Source of the DNA: Hoeflea sp.
GTDB lineage: Bacteria; Pseudomonadota; Alphaproteobacteria; Rhizobiales; Rhizobiaceae
Length of the DNA stretch: 58,188 bases
Direction: 5' to 3'
NCBI RefSeq assembly: GCF_030682515.1
Contig: NZ_JAUXOD010000131.1
Coordinates: 1 to 58,188 of the forward strand
Shown here: piece after piece, positions 42,715 to 51,043 of the stretch
Layout of the letters: every line of letters starts with the position of its first letter
Position numbering within the stretch: the first letter of the stretch is position 1
Made by a program: the position numbers and the translations under genes
Notes under the pieces: generated by a model
Seen by the model: the letters and a program-made list of their open reading frames with translations, nothing else
Told to the model about the DNA's origin: nothing
The model's database searches: none

Positions 42715-43314
42715 ATGACGGTCTGGCCCGAACTGTTTACGGTTGAAGGCAACCATGTGCTGGTGACGCCGCTGTCGATGGATCACCGGGAAGACCTGGT
42801 GGACGCCGCCGCCGATGGCGAGTTGCACCGGCTCTGGTACACGATGATTCCCAGGCCCGAGAATGTTGGAGCGGAAATCGAAAGGCGCCTCGGACTTCGC
42901 AAGGTCGGCTCCATGCTGCCCTTCGCCGTCATCGACAAGGCGAGCGGCAAGGCCATCGGCATGACCACCTACATGAACATCGACGCGGCCAACCGCAGGG
43001 TCGAGATCGGCTCGACCTGGTACCGCCAGTCGGTCCAGAAGACGCCGCTCAACACCGAGTGCAAGCTGCTCCTGCTGCAGCACGCCTTCGAGCGGCTCGA
43101 CTGCATCTGCGTGGAGTTCAGGACGCATTTCATGAACGTCCAGAGCCGGCGCGCCATCGAACGGCTGGGCGCGAAGCTCGATGGCGTGCTTCGCTCCAAC
43201 GCGGTGATGGCCAACGGCACCATCCGCGACACCGCAGTCTACTCGATCATCGCGTCGGAATGGCCTGCCGTTAAAGCCAATCTCGCATGGCAACTGGAAA
43301 AGCCGAGATCTTAG
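42715..43314 (+). CDS. GNAT family N-acetyltransferase (RimJ/RimL type)
   Basis: A 199-residue acetyltransferase. VLVTPLSMDHREDLVDAA at the start, MLPFAVIDKASGKAIGMTTY, VEIGSTWYRQSVQKTPLNTE and the terminal NVQSRRAIERLGAKLDGVLR match RimJ/RimL-like enzymes that acetylate N termini or small amines. ATG 42715 has GGAGG upstream. It is divergent from the cyclo-ligase gene; the 153-nt gap holds short palindromes (GACAGGATCTGTC near 42608) but no clear promoter. Confidence 0.88.
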   Translation: MTVWPELFTVEGNHVLVTPLSMDHREDLVDAAADGELHRLWYTMIPRPENVGAEIERRLGLRKVGSMLPFAVIDKASGKAIGMTTYMNIDAANRRVEIGSTWYRQSVQKTPLNTECKLLLLQHAFERLDCICVEFRTHFMNVQSRRAIERLGAKLDGVLRSNAVMANGTIRDTAVYSIIASEWPAVKANLAWQLEKPRS

Positions 43315-43387
43315 CCGCACCGCCCGCCGGTCAGCGATGGCCATGGCGCGGTTCATGCGGACCGCATTGTCCATGGAAGGCGCGCCC

Positions 43388-43430
43388 AAGGAAAAGGCGG
43401 GAGAGATGGTCCTGAACCACCCCTCCCGCC
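43388..43430 (-). terminator. intrinsic terminator after the DUF892 gene
   Basis: On the minus strand GGCGGGAG pairs with CTCCCGCC (43430-43423 and 43403-43396), and inside it GGTGGT pairs with ACCATC around a 5-nt loop. TTTTCCTT follows at once. It is 17 nt past the stop codon at 43447. Confidence 0.92.
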
Positions 43431-43446
43431 CGACGTCGTTGGCCCG

Positions 43447-43920
43447 CTATTCCTGGTTGACCGACGAGACCGCGAGGTTGGTGAGCTTGCTGTTGGCGGC
43501 CTTTTCCTGGTCGAGAATGCCCGACAGCAGGTCGTGCGCCTCGTCATGGCCGAGCACCTTGGCCCATTCGCGCAACGTGCCGTAGCGGGCGATCTCGTAA
43601 TGCTCGACGGCCTGGGCGGCGGCGATCAGGGCCGCATTGCGGGCCACGCCGCTCGCTTCCTCGATGATGCCGTCGGTCTCCTTGATCAGGCCCTCGATGG
43701 CGTCGCATTTTTCGCCCGAGGCCGTCTTCCCGATCGATTTGAACACCTTCTCGAGCGTCTTGACCTGTCCCTTGGTCTCTTCCAGATGCTCGGCGATCGT
43801 GTCCTTGAGCTTCTTGCCGGTGACGGCGTCGTGGACCTTCGGAAGCGCCTTGATCAGGGCTTTCTCGGCGTAATAGATGTCTTTCAGCGTGTGTTCAAAG
43901 GCTTCGGAGAGAGTTTTCAT
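43447..43920 (-). CDS. DUF892 / YciF-like ferritin-like protein
   Basis: A 157-residue four-helix protein of the DUF892 (YciE/YciF) family, related to ferritin-like proteins and often linked to general stress. Family segments: TLKDIYYAEKALIKALPKV, HLEETKGQVKTLEKVF, AQAVEHYEIARYGTLREWA and DLLSGILDQEKAANSKLT, which include the Glu and His residues of the presumed di-iron site. ATG 43920 has AAGGA upstream. It is a single-gene unit with a strong terminator. Confidence 0.92.
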   Translation of the reverse strand: MKTLSEAFEHTLKDIYYAEKALIKALPKVHDAVTGKKLKDTIAEHLEETKGQVKTLEKVFKSIGKTASGEKCDAIEGLIKETDGIIEEASGVARNAALIAAAQAVEHYEIARYGTLREWAKVLGHDEAHDLLSGILDQEKAANSKLTNLAVSSVNQE

Positions 43921-44191
43921 GGCGCGTTTCCTTTCACGGTGATTGGCAGCCTGGGGGGCTGTGAAAGCATGGGTGCCAAGGCCCGCGAACGCCCTCGTTC
44001 CTGGGTGTCTGGGGGTGCCTGGGCCTGCCTCATGCCGTCTGGCGCTCAACGCGAGAGGGGATCAATGGTTCCGACCGGGAGACGCGTGTGCTGCACACTC
44101 CGGCCATTCGGACGCCCGGACCGGATCGTCCGGCGCGCCCCGAAGCAGCTTCCCCGAAAGCGCGGACCGAGCCCGGTTCCGGTTGAAAAGT

Positions 44192-44646
44192 GAAAGCGCC
44201 AGCCGGCCTGTAAGCCGGGTTCTGTATGGCCCCGGCCCTTGCGGGCCGGAACGTGGCAGCCATTCCTCTGGGATACGCGTTGCCGCGCACCTCAAGCAAC
44301 CTACCCGGATGATCACCCCGGAAAAAGGGCTGGGCTTGCGCCCGGCGTCATCCCTATTCGGTCTTGCTCCCGGTGGGGTTTACCGTGCCGCTTCCGTTGC
44401 CGGTCGCGCGGTGGGCTCTTACCCCACCCTTTCACCCTTACCCCGCCGCCTCGTCTCCGACCAGACTTGCGGTCTCGCGTCGGCGATCAGGTGGCGGGGC
44501 GGTTTGCTTTCTGTGGCACTTTCCCTGGGGTCGCCCCCGCCGGACGTTATCCGGCACCGTTTATCCGTGGAGCCCGGACTTTCCTCGCCCTGCTGTCTTT
44601 CGACGGTGCAAGGCGCGGCTGCCCGGCCGACTGGCGCGCTCTCCTT
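44192..44646 (-). ncRNA. rnpB: RNase P RNA (class A)
   Basis: The catalytic RNA of RNase P, which matures tRNA 5' ends. On the minus strand the 5' region has the conserved GAGGAAAGTCCGGGCTCC (near 44592-44570) and the 3' region has AGAGGAATGGCTGCC followed by ACAGAACCCGGCTTA (near 44206-44226). The ends pair: GCGCCAGTCGGCC at the 5' end with GGCCGGCTGGCGC at the 3' end (one G-U), forming the terminal helix. A length of about 455 nt fits alphaproteobacteria. Exact ends are uncertain by some 5 nt. Confidence 0.95.
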
Positions 44647-44675
44647 AGACCACCGCACGAAAGATGACCAGTCAA
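44647..44675 (-). promoter_or_regulatory. candidate rnpB promoter
   Basis: TTGACT at 44675-44670 on the minus strand stands 17 nt before TGGTCT (44652-44647). The -10 is weak, but the spacing places transcription start near the expected RNA 5' end. Confidence 0.4.
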
Positions 44676-44825
44676 GACTGAGCGGGCCGCGACCGGTTCA
44701 CGTGGTCCGCGGGACAGCAAGGGCCCGGCGGCGGGCATGATGCGCTGCAACAGCTTTAATTACACCTTAATGTCTACAGTATACCCAACGGATATGTTGT
44801 GTGAGGCGACATTTTTCAACCAAGG

Positions 44826-46064
44826 GTGCAAAGAGTGCTCAAGAATTTTTTTACGGACGGAATAGATTCCCCCCAGGCCATACAGACCGCTCTCGAAGCC
44901 ATCCGGATACACCTCAGCATGGATGTGGCCTATGTCTGCCGGCTCGAGGAAAACACGGCGGTGTTCGAGGCCGTTGACGCCGCCGATCCGGACGCGCCGA
45001 TCAGGCCCGGCGCTTCGATGTCCCTCGATGACAACTACTGCGGCCATATCCTGCATGGCCGGCTGCCGCAGTTGATGCCCGACACGGCGGCCAGCGAGCT
45101 GGCAATGTCGATCCCCTTCACCCGGACCGCGCCGGTGGGCGCCCATATCGGCGTGCCGATCACCTCAGCCTCCGGCGAGATCCTGGGCATGTTCTGCTGC
45201 CTGAGCCCGCGCCCCCAGCCGACGCTCAATGAGCGCGACCTGGAGATCATGCATGTCTTCGCCGATCTGGTCGGCTCGCAGATCATCTCCGAGATCAAGA
45301 ATGACCGGCAGCTTGCCCGCAATCGCGCCCTGATAGAAGCCGTCCTCGACGAGGAAGCGTTCCAACTCGTCTTTCAGCCGATCGTCGATCTTTCGTCCGG
45401 CCGGGCCATCGGATTTGAATCGCTGTGCCGGTTTTCTCCCGAACCCTATCGCTCGCCGGACAAATGGTTTGCCGACGCCCATGCCGTGGGGCTTGGCCAG
45501 CGGCTGGAGCTGGCGGTGATCAGATCGGCGCTCGGCGCGCTCGATCAGCTGCCGCCCGATGTCTATCTGTCGGTCAACGCCTCGCCGTCCACCATCATCC
45601 AGGGCGGCATCGAAGCCCTTGTCAATGAAACCATCGGCTCGCGTGTTGTCATCGAAGTCACGGAGCATGACGCCGTCTCGAATTATGAAACCTTGAGTTA
45701 TGCCCTGGCGCCCTTGCGCCAGCTCGGCGTCCGGCTGGCGATCGATGACGCCGGCGCCGGCTACGCCAGCATGAGCCACATTCTCTCGCTCGCGCCCGAC
45801 GCCATAAAGCTCGACATGAGCCTGACGCGGGATATCGACTCCGACGCGGCGCGGCGCGCGCTCACCACGGCACTCCTGTTCTTCTCCCGGGAAACCCGCT
45901 GCTTCATCATTGCCGAAGGCATCGAGACCGAGGCCGAACTCACCACATTGCGGCTGCTGGGCGTTCCCTTCGGTCAGGGATATCTGCTCGGCAAGCCCGC
46001 GGAGCTTTCGACCGCTCTCGCCATGACCGCTGATGACGGCCTGGTGCGGGCCTTCGGCGGCTGA
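44826..46064 (+). CDS. GAF-EAL c-di-GMP phosphodiesterase
   Basis: A 412-residue soluble protein with an N-terminal GAF domain (about 15-158; VAYVCRLEENTAVFEAVD, VGAHIGVPITSASGEILGMF) and a C-terminal EAL domain (about 168-400). All expected active-site positions are kept: FESLCRF, LSVNAS, IEVTEH, DDAGAG, IKLD, AEGIET and GQGY. It should hydrolyse c-di-GMP to pGpG under control of a ligand or redox signal at the GAF domain (inference). There is no GGDEF domain. The start is a GTG at 44826 or 44835; AAGG before the latter makes it equally likely. Confidence 0.9.
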   Translation: MQRVLKNFFTDGIDSPQAIQTALEAIRIHLSMDVAYVCRLEENTAVFEAVDAADPDAPIRPGASMSLDDNYCGHILHGRLPQLMPDTAASELAMSIPFTRTAPVGAHIGVPITSASGEILGMFCCLSPRPQPTLNERDLEIMHVFADLVGSQIISEIKNDRQLARNRALIEAVLDEEAFQLVFQPIVDLSSGRAIGFESLCRFSPEPYRSPDKWFADAHAVGLGQRLELAVIRSALGALDQLPPDVYLSVNASPSTIIQGGIEALVNETIGSRVVIEVTEHDAVSNYETLSYALAPLRQLGVRLAIDDAGAGYASMSHILSLAPDAIKLDMSLTRDIDSDAARRALTTALLFFSRETRCFIIAEGIETEAELTTLRLLGVPFGQGYLLGKPAELSTALAMTADDGLVRAFGG

Positions 46065-46381
46065 CGGCCCGGGCCGCCACGGGGCCGGAGCGCTGACCCT
46101 GCCCCTGCCCCGCCGTGGAGCTGACAGGCGCGCTCCGCAGCATCGGGAGCGCCGTGGCATGCTCCGGTCCTGCCTGAGGATGCGGCCGCACCCAGGCAGC
46201 GTTATTACCACGCAAGGCAGTCCAGTCCCTGCCGTGACTGAGCCTGGCGTCGCTGACGCCCCGCGAAATTGCTAATTTTTTGATCACCTGACGACAGCTT
46301 TTTCCGCTGCCGGATTCACGGATTGTTTCTTCATTTGCTGTACAACCCTAAGCATCTCACGTTTATGAGGCGGACCTCATC
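46065..46381. other. intergenic region upstream of the TadG-like gene
   Basis: About 320 nt. The left two thirds are GC-rich with a 6-bp hairpin (GGCGTC-GCT-GACGCC, 46246-46260). The right third turns AT-rich (TAATTTTTTGATC near 46273-46285, then TTGCTGTACAACCC), as expected for a promoter region. No gene or clear -35/-10 pair found. Confidence 0.5.
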
Positions 46382-47644
46382 ATGCTTTTTCATGCCCAGT
46401 CCTCACGGATAATCCGGGATTTTGACCGGCTCTGCAAAGACCGCGCCGGCAATTTCGGCATCATCATCGCACTGTTGATCCCGCTGCTGATCGTCGTGGC
46501 GGGCGGGGTCGTCGATATCGTCCATGCGATGGGTCAGAAGGGCAGGTTTCAGGATCAGCTGGACGCCGCCATGCTGGCGGCCGTGCATGAAACGGCAACC
46601 CAGAAGCAGCTCGAAACCGCCACCTCCTACATTCGCGAAATCGCCGATTCCGACCTCTCCCCGCCCGAACTTTTGGAAGCCGGCATGTCCCTGGTCGTGG
46701 TCAAGAACGCCGATGGCAGCCTGACCGGCACGCTGCGAATGCCGCATCCGACCGCGTTCCTGAAGATCGTCCACATGGACAATATCCCGATCAGCGTGTC
46801 GTCGACCGCGATCAAGACCGGCGGCGGCGGCGCCGGGGCCGGCTGCATCTATGCGCTGGGCAACAAGAGCCAGGCCGTGCTGATCAATTCCGGCGCCAAG
46901 GTTGACGCCAAGCAGTGCGAAGTCCATGTCCATTCGACCGCCTCGCCCGCCTTCATCATGAATGCCGGCTCGACCATCGACACGGCCAAGTTCTGCGTCA
47001 AGGGCACGAGCTACATCCAGAATGGCGGCACGCTGAGCAATCTGCAGGTCGGCTGCAGCGTCACCAACGATCCCTATGCCGGAAAGATCGCGGAGCCCGC
47101 AGTGCCCGCAGCCTGCACGACGCAGGGCGCGCTGAGCGGCACGACATTCTCGCTCAACCCCGGCGTTCACTGCGACTCCACATTCAACGGCAACCCGACG
47201 GTGACCTTCAAGCCGGGCCTGCACATCATCAAGGGCCGCATGATCCTGAATTCGGGATCGACCGTGATCGCCGATGGCGTCACCTTCTACTATCCCGATG
47301 TCAACAGCGAGATCCGCGCCAATGGCGCGCTGAAGTTCACGGCGTCGGCGCCGACGACGGGCGCCTATGCCGGGGTCCTGATGTTCGAGAAGACCTCGGA
47401 CGCCGCCAACAACGCCAACAAGCAGCAATATGTCTTCAACGGCTCGCTGGGCGAGACCCTGACCGGCATCATCCATCTGCCCAACCGTGACGCCACCTAC
47501 AATTCGACCACCAACCAGACCAGCAAGATCTCGCTCGTCGTCAACACGCTGATCATGAACTCGGCCAACTGGAAGATCTCGCCCTATGATGGGCCGGGTC
47601 CGGCCGGCAGCGGCGGCGCGGGCGTCGTCCGCCTGGTCAATTGA
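46382..47644 (+). CDS. orphan TadE/TadG-like protein with repetitive beta-rich C-terminal region
   Basis: A 420-residue protein with an N-terminal TadE/G-type segment: DRAGNFGIIIALLIPLLIVV (about 22-41), with the membrane helix running to about 46, then a helical part rich in Ala (QDQLDAAMLAAVHETATQ). After a Gly-rich hinge (KTGGGGAGAGC) the rest is rich in Asn, Ser, Thr and Val with repeated short strands such as QAVLINSGAKVDAKQCEVHV, AFIMNAGSTIDTAKFCVKG and GRMILNSGSTVIADGVTFYY, which suggests a right-handed beta-helix facing the periplasm or surface. TadG proteins belong to Flp pilus systems, but no other tad gene is present. Four or more Cys in the repeat region could form disulfides. Confidence 0.82.
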   Translation: MLFHAQSSRIIRDFDRLCKDRAGNFGIIIALLIPLLIVVAGGVVDIVHAMGQKGRFQDQLDAAMLAAVHETATQKQLETATSYIREIADSDLSPPELLEAGMSLVVVKNADGSLTGTLRMPHPTAFLKIVHMDNIPISVSSTAIKTGGGGAGAGCIYALGNKSQAVLINSGAKVDAKQCEVHVHSTASPAFIMNAGSTIDTAKFCVKGTSYIQNGGTLSNLQVGCSVTNDPYAGKIAEPAVPAACTTQGALSGTTFSLNPGVHCDSTFNGNPTVTFKPGLHIIKGRMILNSGSTVIADGVTFYYPDVNSEIRANGALKFTASAPTTGAYAGVLMFEKTSDAANNANKQQYVFNGSLGETLTGIIHLPNRDATYNSTTNQTSKISLVVNTLIMNSANWKISPYDGPGPAGSGGAGVVRLVN

Positions 47645-47659
47645 CGGCGGACGGTGGGT

Positions 47660-47703
47660 CTGGTTCGCACCTGAACGGCAGACTGCCCAGGCTGGCGAAC
47701 CAG
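47660..47703. repeat. long inverted repeat between convergent genes
   Basis: CTGGTTCGC (47660-47668) and GCGAACCAG (47695-47703) are perfect 9-bp arms; inside them GGCA-GAC-TGCC (47677-47687) forms a second hairpin. There is no T tract on either side, so it is only a candidate for termination or mRNA 3'-end protection of the two convergent genes. Confidence 0.55.
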
Positions 47704-47720
47704 GCCTATGATCCGCCAGC

Positions 47721-48233
47721 CTATTTCATCATCGCCGTCACCTTGCCGCAGTAGCGCTTGGAAGTCGGATTCATCCGCTTGGCGGCATGGCCGGCATTGT
47801 ATTTCAGGATCGTGCCGCAGGTCGTCCCGCCGCCGAGCTTGTGGGCCATGGCGAGATATTTCATGCCGTATTTGATGTTGGTCTCGGGATCATAGAGCCC
47901 CTTGGTGGAGCCGGAATAGCCCATCATCCGCGCCGTTGTCGGCTTGATCTGCATGAGCCCGACCTCGCCCGCCGCGCCGCGTGCATTGACGCGGTAATTG
48001 CTTTCGATGGAAATCACCGCATGGGCGAGGGATTCAGGGATGCCATGGGACTTGGCGTAACTGGAAATCAGGTTTCCGTGGGGCCGGGCGGTATAGCCGA
48101 ACTTCAGTTCCGATCCCTTGATCGTGCTGCTGGAGATCGAGCCGGTGGTCTGGCTCGAGGTTCCGGTCGTTTCGCAGCCCGAAAGCGCAAGGGAAAGCAG
48201 GGCCGCCGCGGCAGCCGTGAAAATTGGACGCAT
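47721..48233 (-). CDS. lipoprotein lytic transglycosylase (SLT family)
   Basis: A 170-residue lipoprotein: the signal peptide ends at the lipobox LALSGC. The SLT domain follows with the catalytic Glu in AVISIESNYRVNARG, then EVGLMQIKPTTARMMGY, GLYDPETNIKYGMKYLA and ILKYNAGH, the family's typical order. It cleaves the glycan strand of peptidoglycan with formation of 1,6-anhydro-MurNAc. ATG 48233 has GGAG ten bases upstream. Short for the family, so it is a minimal domain without extra binding modules. Confidence 0.93.
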   Translation of the reverse strand: MRPIFTAAAAALLSLALSGCETTGTSSQTTGSISSSTIKGSELKFGYTARPHGNLISSYAKSHGIPESLAHAVISIESNYRVNARGAAGEVGLMQIKPTTARMMGYSGSTKGLYDPETNIKYGMKYLAMAHKLGGGTTCGTILKYNAGHAAKRMNPTSKRYCGKVTAMMK

Positions 48234-48509
48234 GTATGAGTTACTCCGATGGCGCCTGGTCCACCCGCTCATCGGCGAGGACGGGGCATGCCCCCGGCGC
48301 ATTGCTTGTCGGCGCGGACCCCGGAGAAGCCTTCTGCCCTCGTCTGGTCCGTGCGTTGGAGCTGCCTCAATCAAGGCGCAGGCCGGCAAATTTGTGACCC
48401 GGCAACAAAATAATGCTGCATCGCAATAAACTTGCGTGTCAGTCTGTAACACTCCGGCAGATGAGACTCCTCGCGCCGCCCGTGGCAGGCTCAGGATCGG
48501 CCGGCCGGA

Positions 48510-49271
48510 TCAGGCAACCATGGCCAGGTCGGACAGCAGCCTGTGCAGGGTGCCGATGGTCGAGGCATCGGCCACGCCGTCGACCCGCGCGGGCCGGAAA
48601 TGCCGCTGGAACGCCCGGATGGCCGCCGTCGTCTCGGCGTCGTAGGAGCCGTCGACGCGCACGCCATAGCCGTAGAGCGAGAGCAGCGACTGCAGCGCCT
48701 CCACCGGCTGGCCGGAATCGCCCTCCTGGAAGAACCGGCCGCCGCCCACCGGCTGCGGCTCGACCCAGTGGCCGATCCCTTCCCGGTGCAGCCTGTCCCA
48801 GGGAAAGCCCTCGCCGGGATCCTGCTTGCGCATCGGCGCGATGTCGGAATGGGCCAGCACCCGCTCGGCGGGAATGGCATGGCGATCGATGATGTCGCGG
48901 CAGAGCCGGATCACCGCCTCGATCTGGGCCTCGTGAAACGGCGGCGAACCGCCCGCATGGCCGGGATTGGCGATCTCGATGCCGATCGAGGCCGAATTGA
49001 TGTCGGTCTCGCCCTTCCAGTGGCCCTGGCCGGCATGCCAGGCGCGGCGGGCTTCCGGCACGAGCTGGGTGATCCGCCCCTCCTCATCGACAAAATAATG
49101 CGAGGAGACCTGGCTTTCCTCCGCGCACAGCCATTGGAGCGCCGCCTCGGCCGAGGGCATGCCTGTGTAGTGCAGGATCAGCATGTCGGGCGAACGACCA
49201 TCCCGCCGCTCGCCATGATTGGGCGACGGACAGACGCCGGCGGAGGCGAAATCAGGCTGGAATTCACTCAT
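48510..49271 (-). CDS. N-acetylmuramoyl-L-alanine amidase (amidase_2) with peptidoglycan-binding domain
   Basis: A 253-residue zinc amidase that cuts the MurNAc-L-Ala bond. Zinc and catalytic segments: MLILHYTGMPSAEAAL (His), AWHAGQGHW, SIGIEIANPG and LAHSDIAPMRKQDPGEGF (His, Lys, Asp). The C-terminal part (about 180-250) is a PG_binding_1 domain: VEALQSLLSLYGYGVRVDGS. No signal peptide or lipobox is visible, so it resembles cytoplasmic AmpD-type recycling amidases in location but AmiD in domains. ATG 49271 overlaps the upstream stop as ATGA. Confidence 0.92.
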   Translation of the reverse strand: MSEFQPDFASAGVCPSPNHGERRDGRSPDMLILHYTGMPSAEAALQWLCAEESQVSSHYFVDEEGRITQLVPEARRAWHAGQGHWKGETDINSASIGIEIANPGHAGGSPPFHEAQIEAVIRLCRDIIDRHAIPAERVLAHSDIAPMRKQDPGEGFPWDRLHREGIGHWVEPQPVGGGRFFQEGDSGQPVEALQSLLSLYGYGVRVDGSYDAETTAAIRAFQRHFRPARVDGVADASTIGTLHRLLSDLAMVA

Positions 49272-49978
49272 GCCGCCGCGCGGGCCTTCTCGATCACGGC
49301 AAAGGCGTCATTGAGCGCCGCCATGCGGTCATTGGCGATGGTGAGGAACTCGTCGGGCACCCCGCGCGCGCGCAGCCGGTCCGGATGGCTTTCCGACGCC
49401 AGCGCCCGGTAGCGCTTCTTGACCTCGTCGAACGGGGTGGTCTCGGCCAGCCCGAGAACGGCATAGGGATCGATGCCGTCGGGATGGACGTGCCGCGCCA
49501 GGATGCGGTCGAAATGGGCTTCGTCGACACGGAAGATACCGGCCACGTTGGCGATGAAGTCGAGCTCCTTGTGATGGATCACGCCATCGGCCTTGGCGAT
49601 GTGGAACAGGCCGTCGAGCACATCCTCGAGCATGGCGCAATTGGCCTCGCCCGATCCGCACATCCCGGCCACCCGCTGGGCATAGGCCTCATAGCCCGCA
49701 ACGTCTTGCTTGGCCAGATTGTAGAGCCGCGCCACATTCTGCTGCTCGGCCTGGGGAATGGCGAAGATCTCCTGGAAGGCGCGAACCTCTTCGGGCGCGA
49801 CGATGCCGTCGGCCTTGGCCATCTTGGCCGAGAGCGCGATGACGGCCACCGAGAACGCCACCTTGCGGCGCGTCTCCGGATCGCCGGCAAACACCGTGCG
49901 AACGGCTTCGACAATGCCGGAAAAGGCAGTGGAAGCGGCTTCGCCAAGGACATCGAACAGGCGGCTGAACAAGGACAT
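49268..49978 (-). CDS. DjlA-like TerB/DnaJ co-chaperone
   Basis: A 236-residue protein with an N-terminal segment containing a weak amphipathic or membrane-associated helix, a TerB/DjlA domain (about 35-165; VIALSAKMAKADGIVAPEEV, DGLFHIAKADGVIHHKELDF) and a C-terminal J domain (about 170-230) with the HPD tripeptide in YRALASESHPDRL. J proteins stimulate Hsp70 (DnaK). Unlike E. coli DjlA there is no strong N-terminal transmembrane helix. It is first in an operon with the amidase (4-nt overlap). Confidence 0.9.
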   Translation of the reverse strand: MSLFSRLFDVLGEAASTAFSGIVEAVRTVFAGDPETRRKVAFSVAVIALSAKMAKADGIVAPEEVRAFQEIFAIPQAEQQNVARLYNLAKQDVAGYEAYAQRVAGMCGSGEANCAMLEDVLDGLFHIAKADGVIHHKELDFIANVAGIFRVDEAHFDRILARHVHPDGIDPYAVLGLAETTPFDEVKKRYRALASESHPDRLRARGVPDEFLTIANDRMAALNDAFAVIEKARAAA

Positions 49979-50118
49979 GATTTGGTCTTATCCGATTTAA
50001 GCCGGAAAATCGAGACTGGCGCGACCCACAATCGGTGAACGATCCATCACGGTGAACGATGACCGCCATCGCCCGAATTCACTGGACCACGCAACTTCCG
50101 TCCCGCTATGGCGGTCCC

Positions 50119-51033
50119 ATGTCTCAGCCACCCGGTTCCCCCGCGCCCGTCCGTCCCGCAAGCCCAGCCCCTGCCCGTCCGCTGGCGGGCCTGGCGATCG
50201 GCTTCATCGGCGTGGTCATCTTCGGCGCCACCCTTCCCGCGACCCATATCGCGCTCGACGGATTCTCGCCCGCCTTCATCACCTTCGGCCGCGCCGCCTT
50301 CGCGGCTCTTGTGGCCGGCGCAACCCTTGTCGTGATGCGAAAACGCTTTCCGCGCCGGCACGCCCTGTCGCTGTTCATCGCGGGCGTGCTGCTGGTCTAT
50401 GGCTTTCCGGGATTTTCCAGCGTCGCCATGCAGACCGTGCCCGCCTCCCATGGCGGCGTCGTCCTCGGCGTGCTGCCGCTGATGACCGCCACCTTCGCGG
50501 CGCTGTTCGGCGGCGAACGCCCGGGCCTGGCCTTCTGGAGCTGGAGCATCGCAGGGGCTGCGCTGGTGGTGATCTTCTCGCTGTCGGGCGCCGACATCGA
50601 CCCGGGCATCGGCGACCTGTGGCTCGGCTGCGCGGCGCTGTCGGCCTCCTGCGGCTATGTCATCTCCGGCAAGCTCGCCCGCACCATCCCCGGCTGGGAA
50701 GTGATCAGCTGGGCGCTGGTCATCACCGCGCCGCTGTCGCTGGCGGGCACACTGTTTGTCTGGGACAGCGGCGTAAGCAATCCCGGCGCCGCGGCGCTCA
50801 TGGCCCTGCTCTATCTGTCGCTCGGATCGATGTTCGCGGGCTTCATCTTCTGGAACTGGGGCATGGCGATCGGCGGCATCGCCCGCGTCGGTCAGGTGCA
50901 ACTCCTGCAGAGCTTCGTCACGCTCGGCCTCTCCGCCCTGCTTCTGGGCGAAACCGTCACCCCGGTGATGCTGGGCTTCGCCTTCGCCGTGGGGTTCGTG
51001 GTCTGGTGCGGCCGCAAGGCCAAGGTGGGCTGA
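50119..51033 (+). CDS. EamA-family (DMT superfamily) transporter
   Basis: A 304-residue inner-membrane protein with about ten helices in two EamA repeats (IGFIGVVIFGATLPATHIAL and LSASCGYVISGKLARTIPGW regions). Members export amino acids, metabolites or drugs; the substrate is not evident. The start is uncertain: ATG 50119 puts the first helix at about residue 23, while ATG 50059 would add 20 residues (MTAIARIHWTTQ). Neither has a strong ribosome site. It converges with the aldo/keto reductase. Confidence 0.87.
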   Translation: MSQPPGSPAPVRPASPAPARPLAGLAIGFIGVVIFGATLPATHIALDGFSPAFITFGRAAFAALVAGATLVVMRKRFPRRHALSLFIAGVLLVYGFPGFSSVAMQTVPASHGGVVLGVLPLMTATFAALFGGERPGLAFWSWSIAGAALVVIFSLSGADIDPGIGDLWLGCAALSASCGYVISGKLARTIPGWEVISWALVITAPLSLAGTLFVWDSGVSNPGAAALMALLYLSLGSMFAGFIFWNWGMAIGGIARVGQVQLLQSFVTLGLSALLLGETVTPVMLGFAFAVGFVVWCGRKAKVG

Positions 51034-51043
51034 AGCCCACGCC

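Noticed and set aside
44050-44191. Small reading frames between the DUF892 gene and rnpB
   Set aside because: No ribosome sites and no protein-like pattern; most overlap the RNase P RNA.
46246-46281. Terminator after the GAF-EAL gene (GGCGTC hairpin and TTTTTT)
   Set aside because: The T run begins 15 nt after the stem and the stop codon is about 180 nt away, so it does not have the form of an intrinsic terminator.
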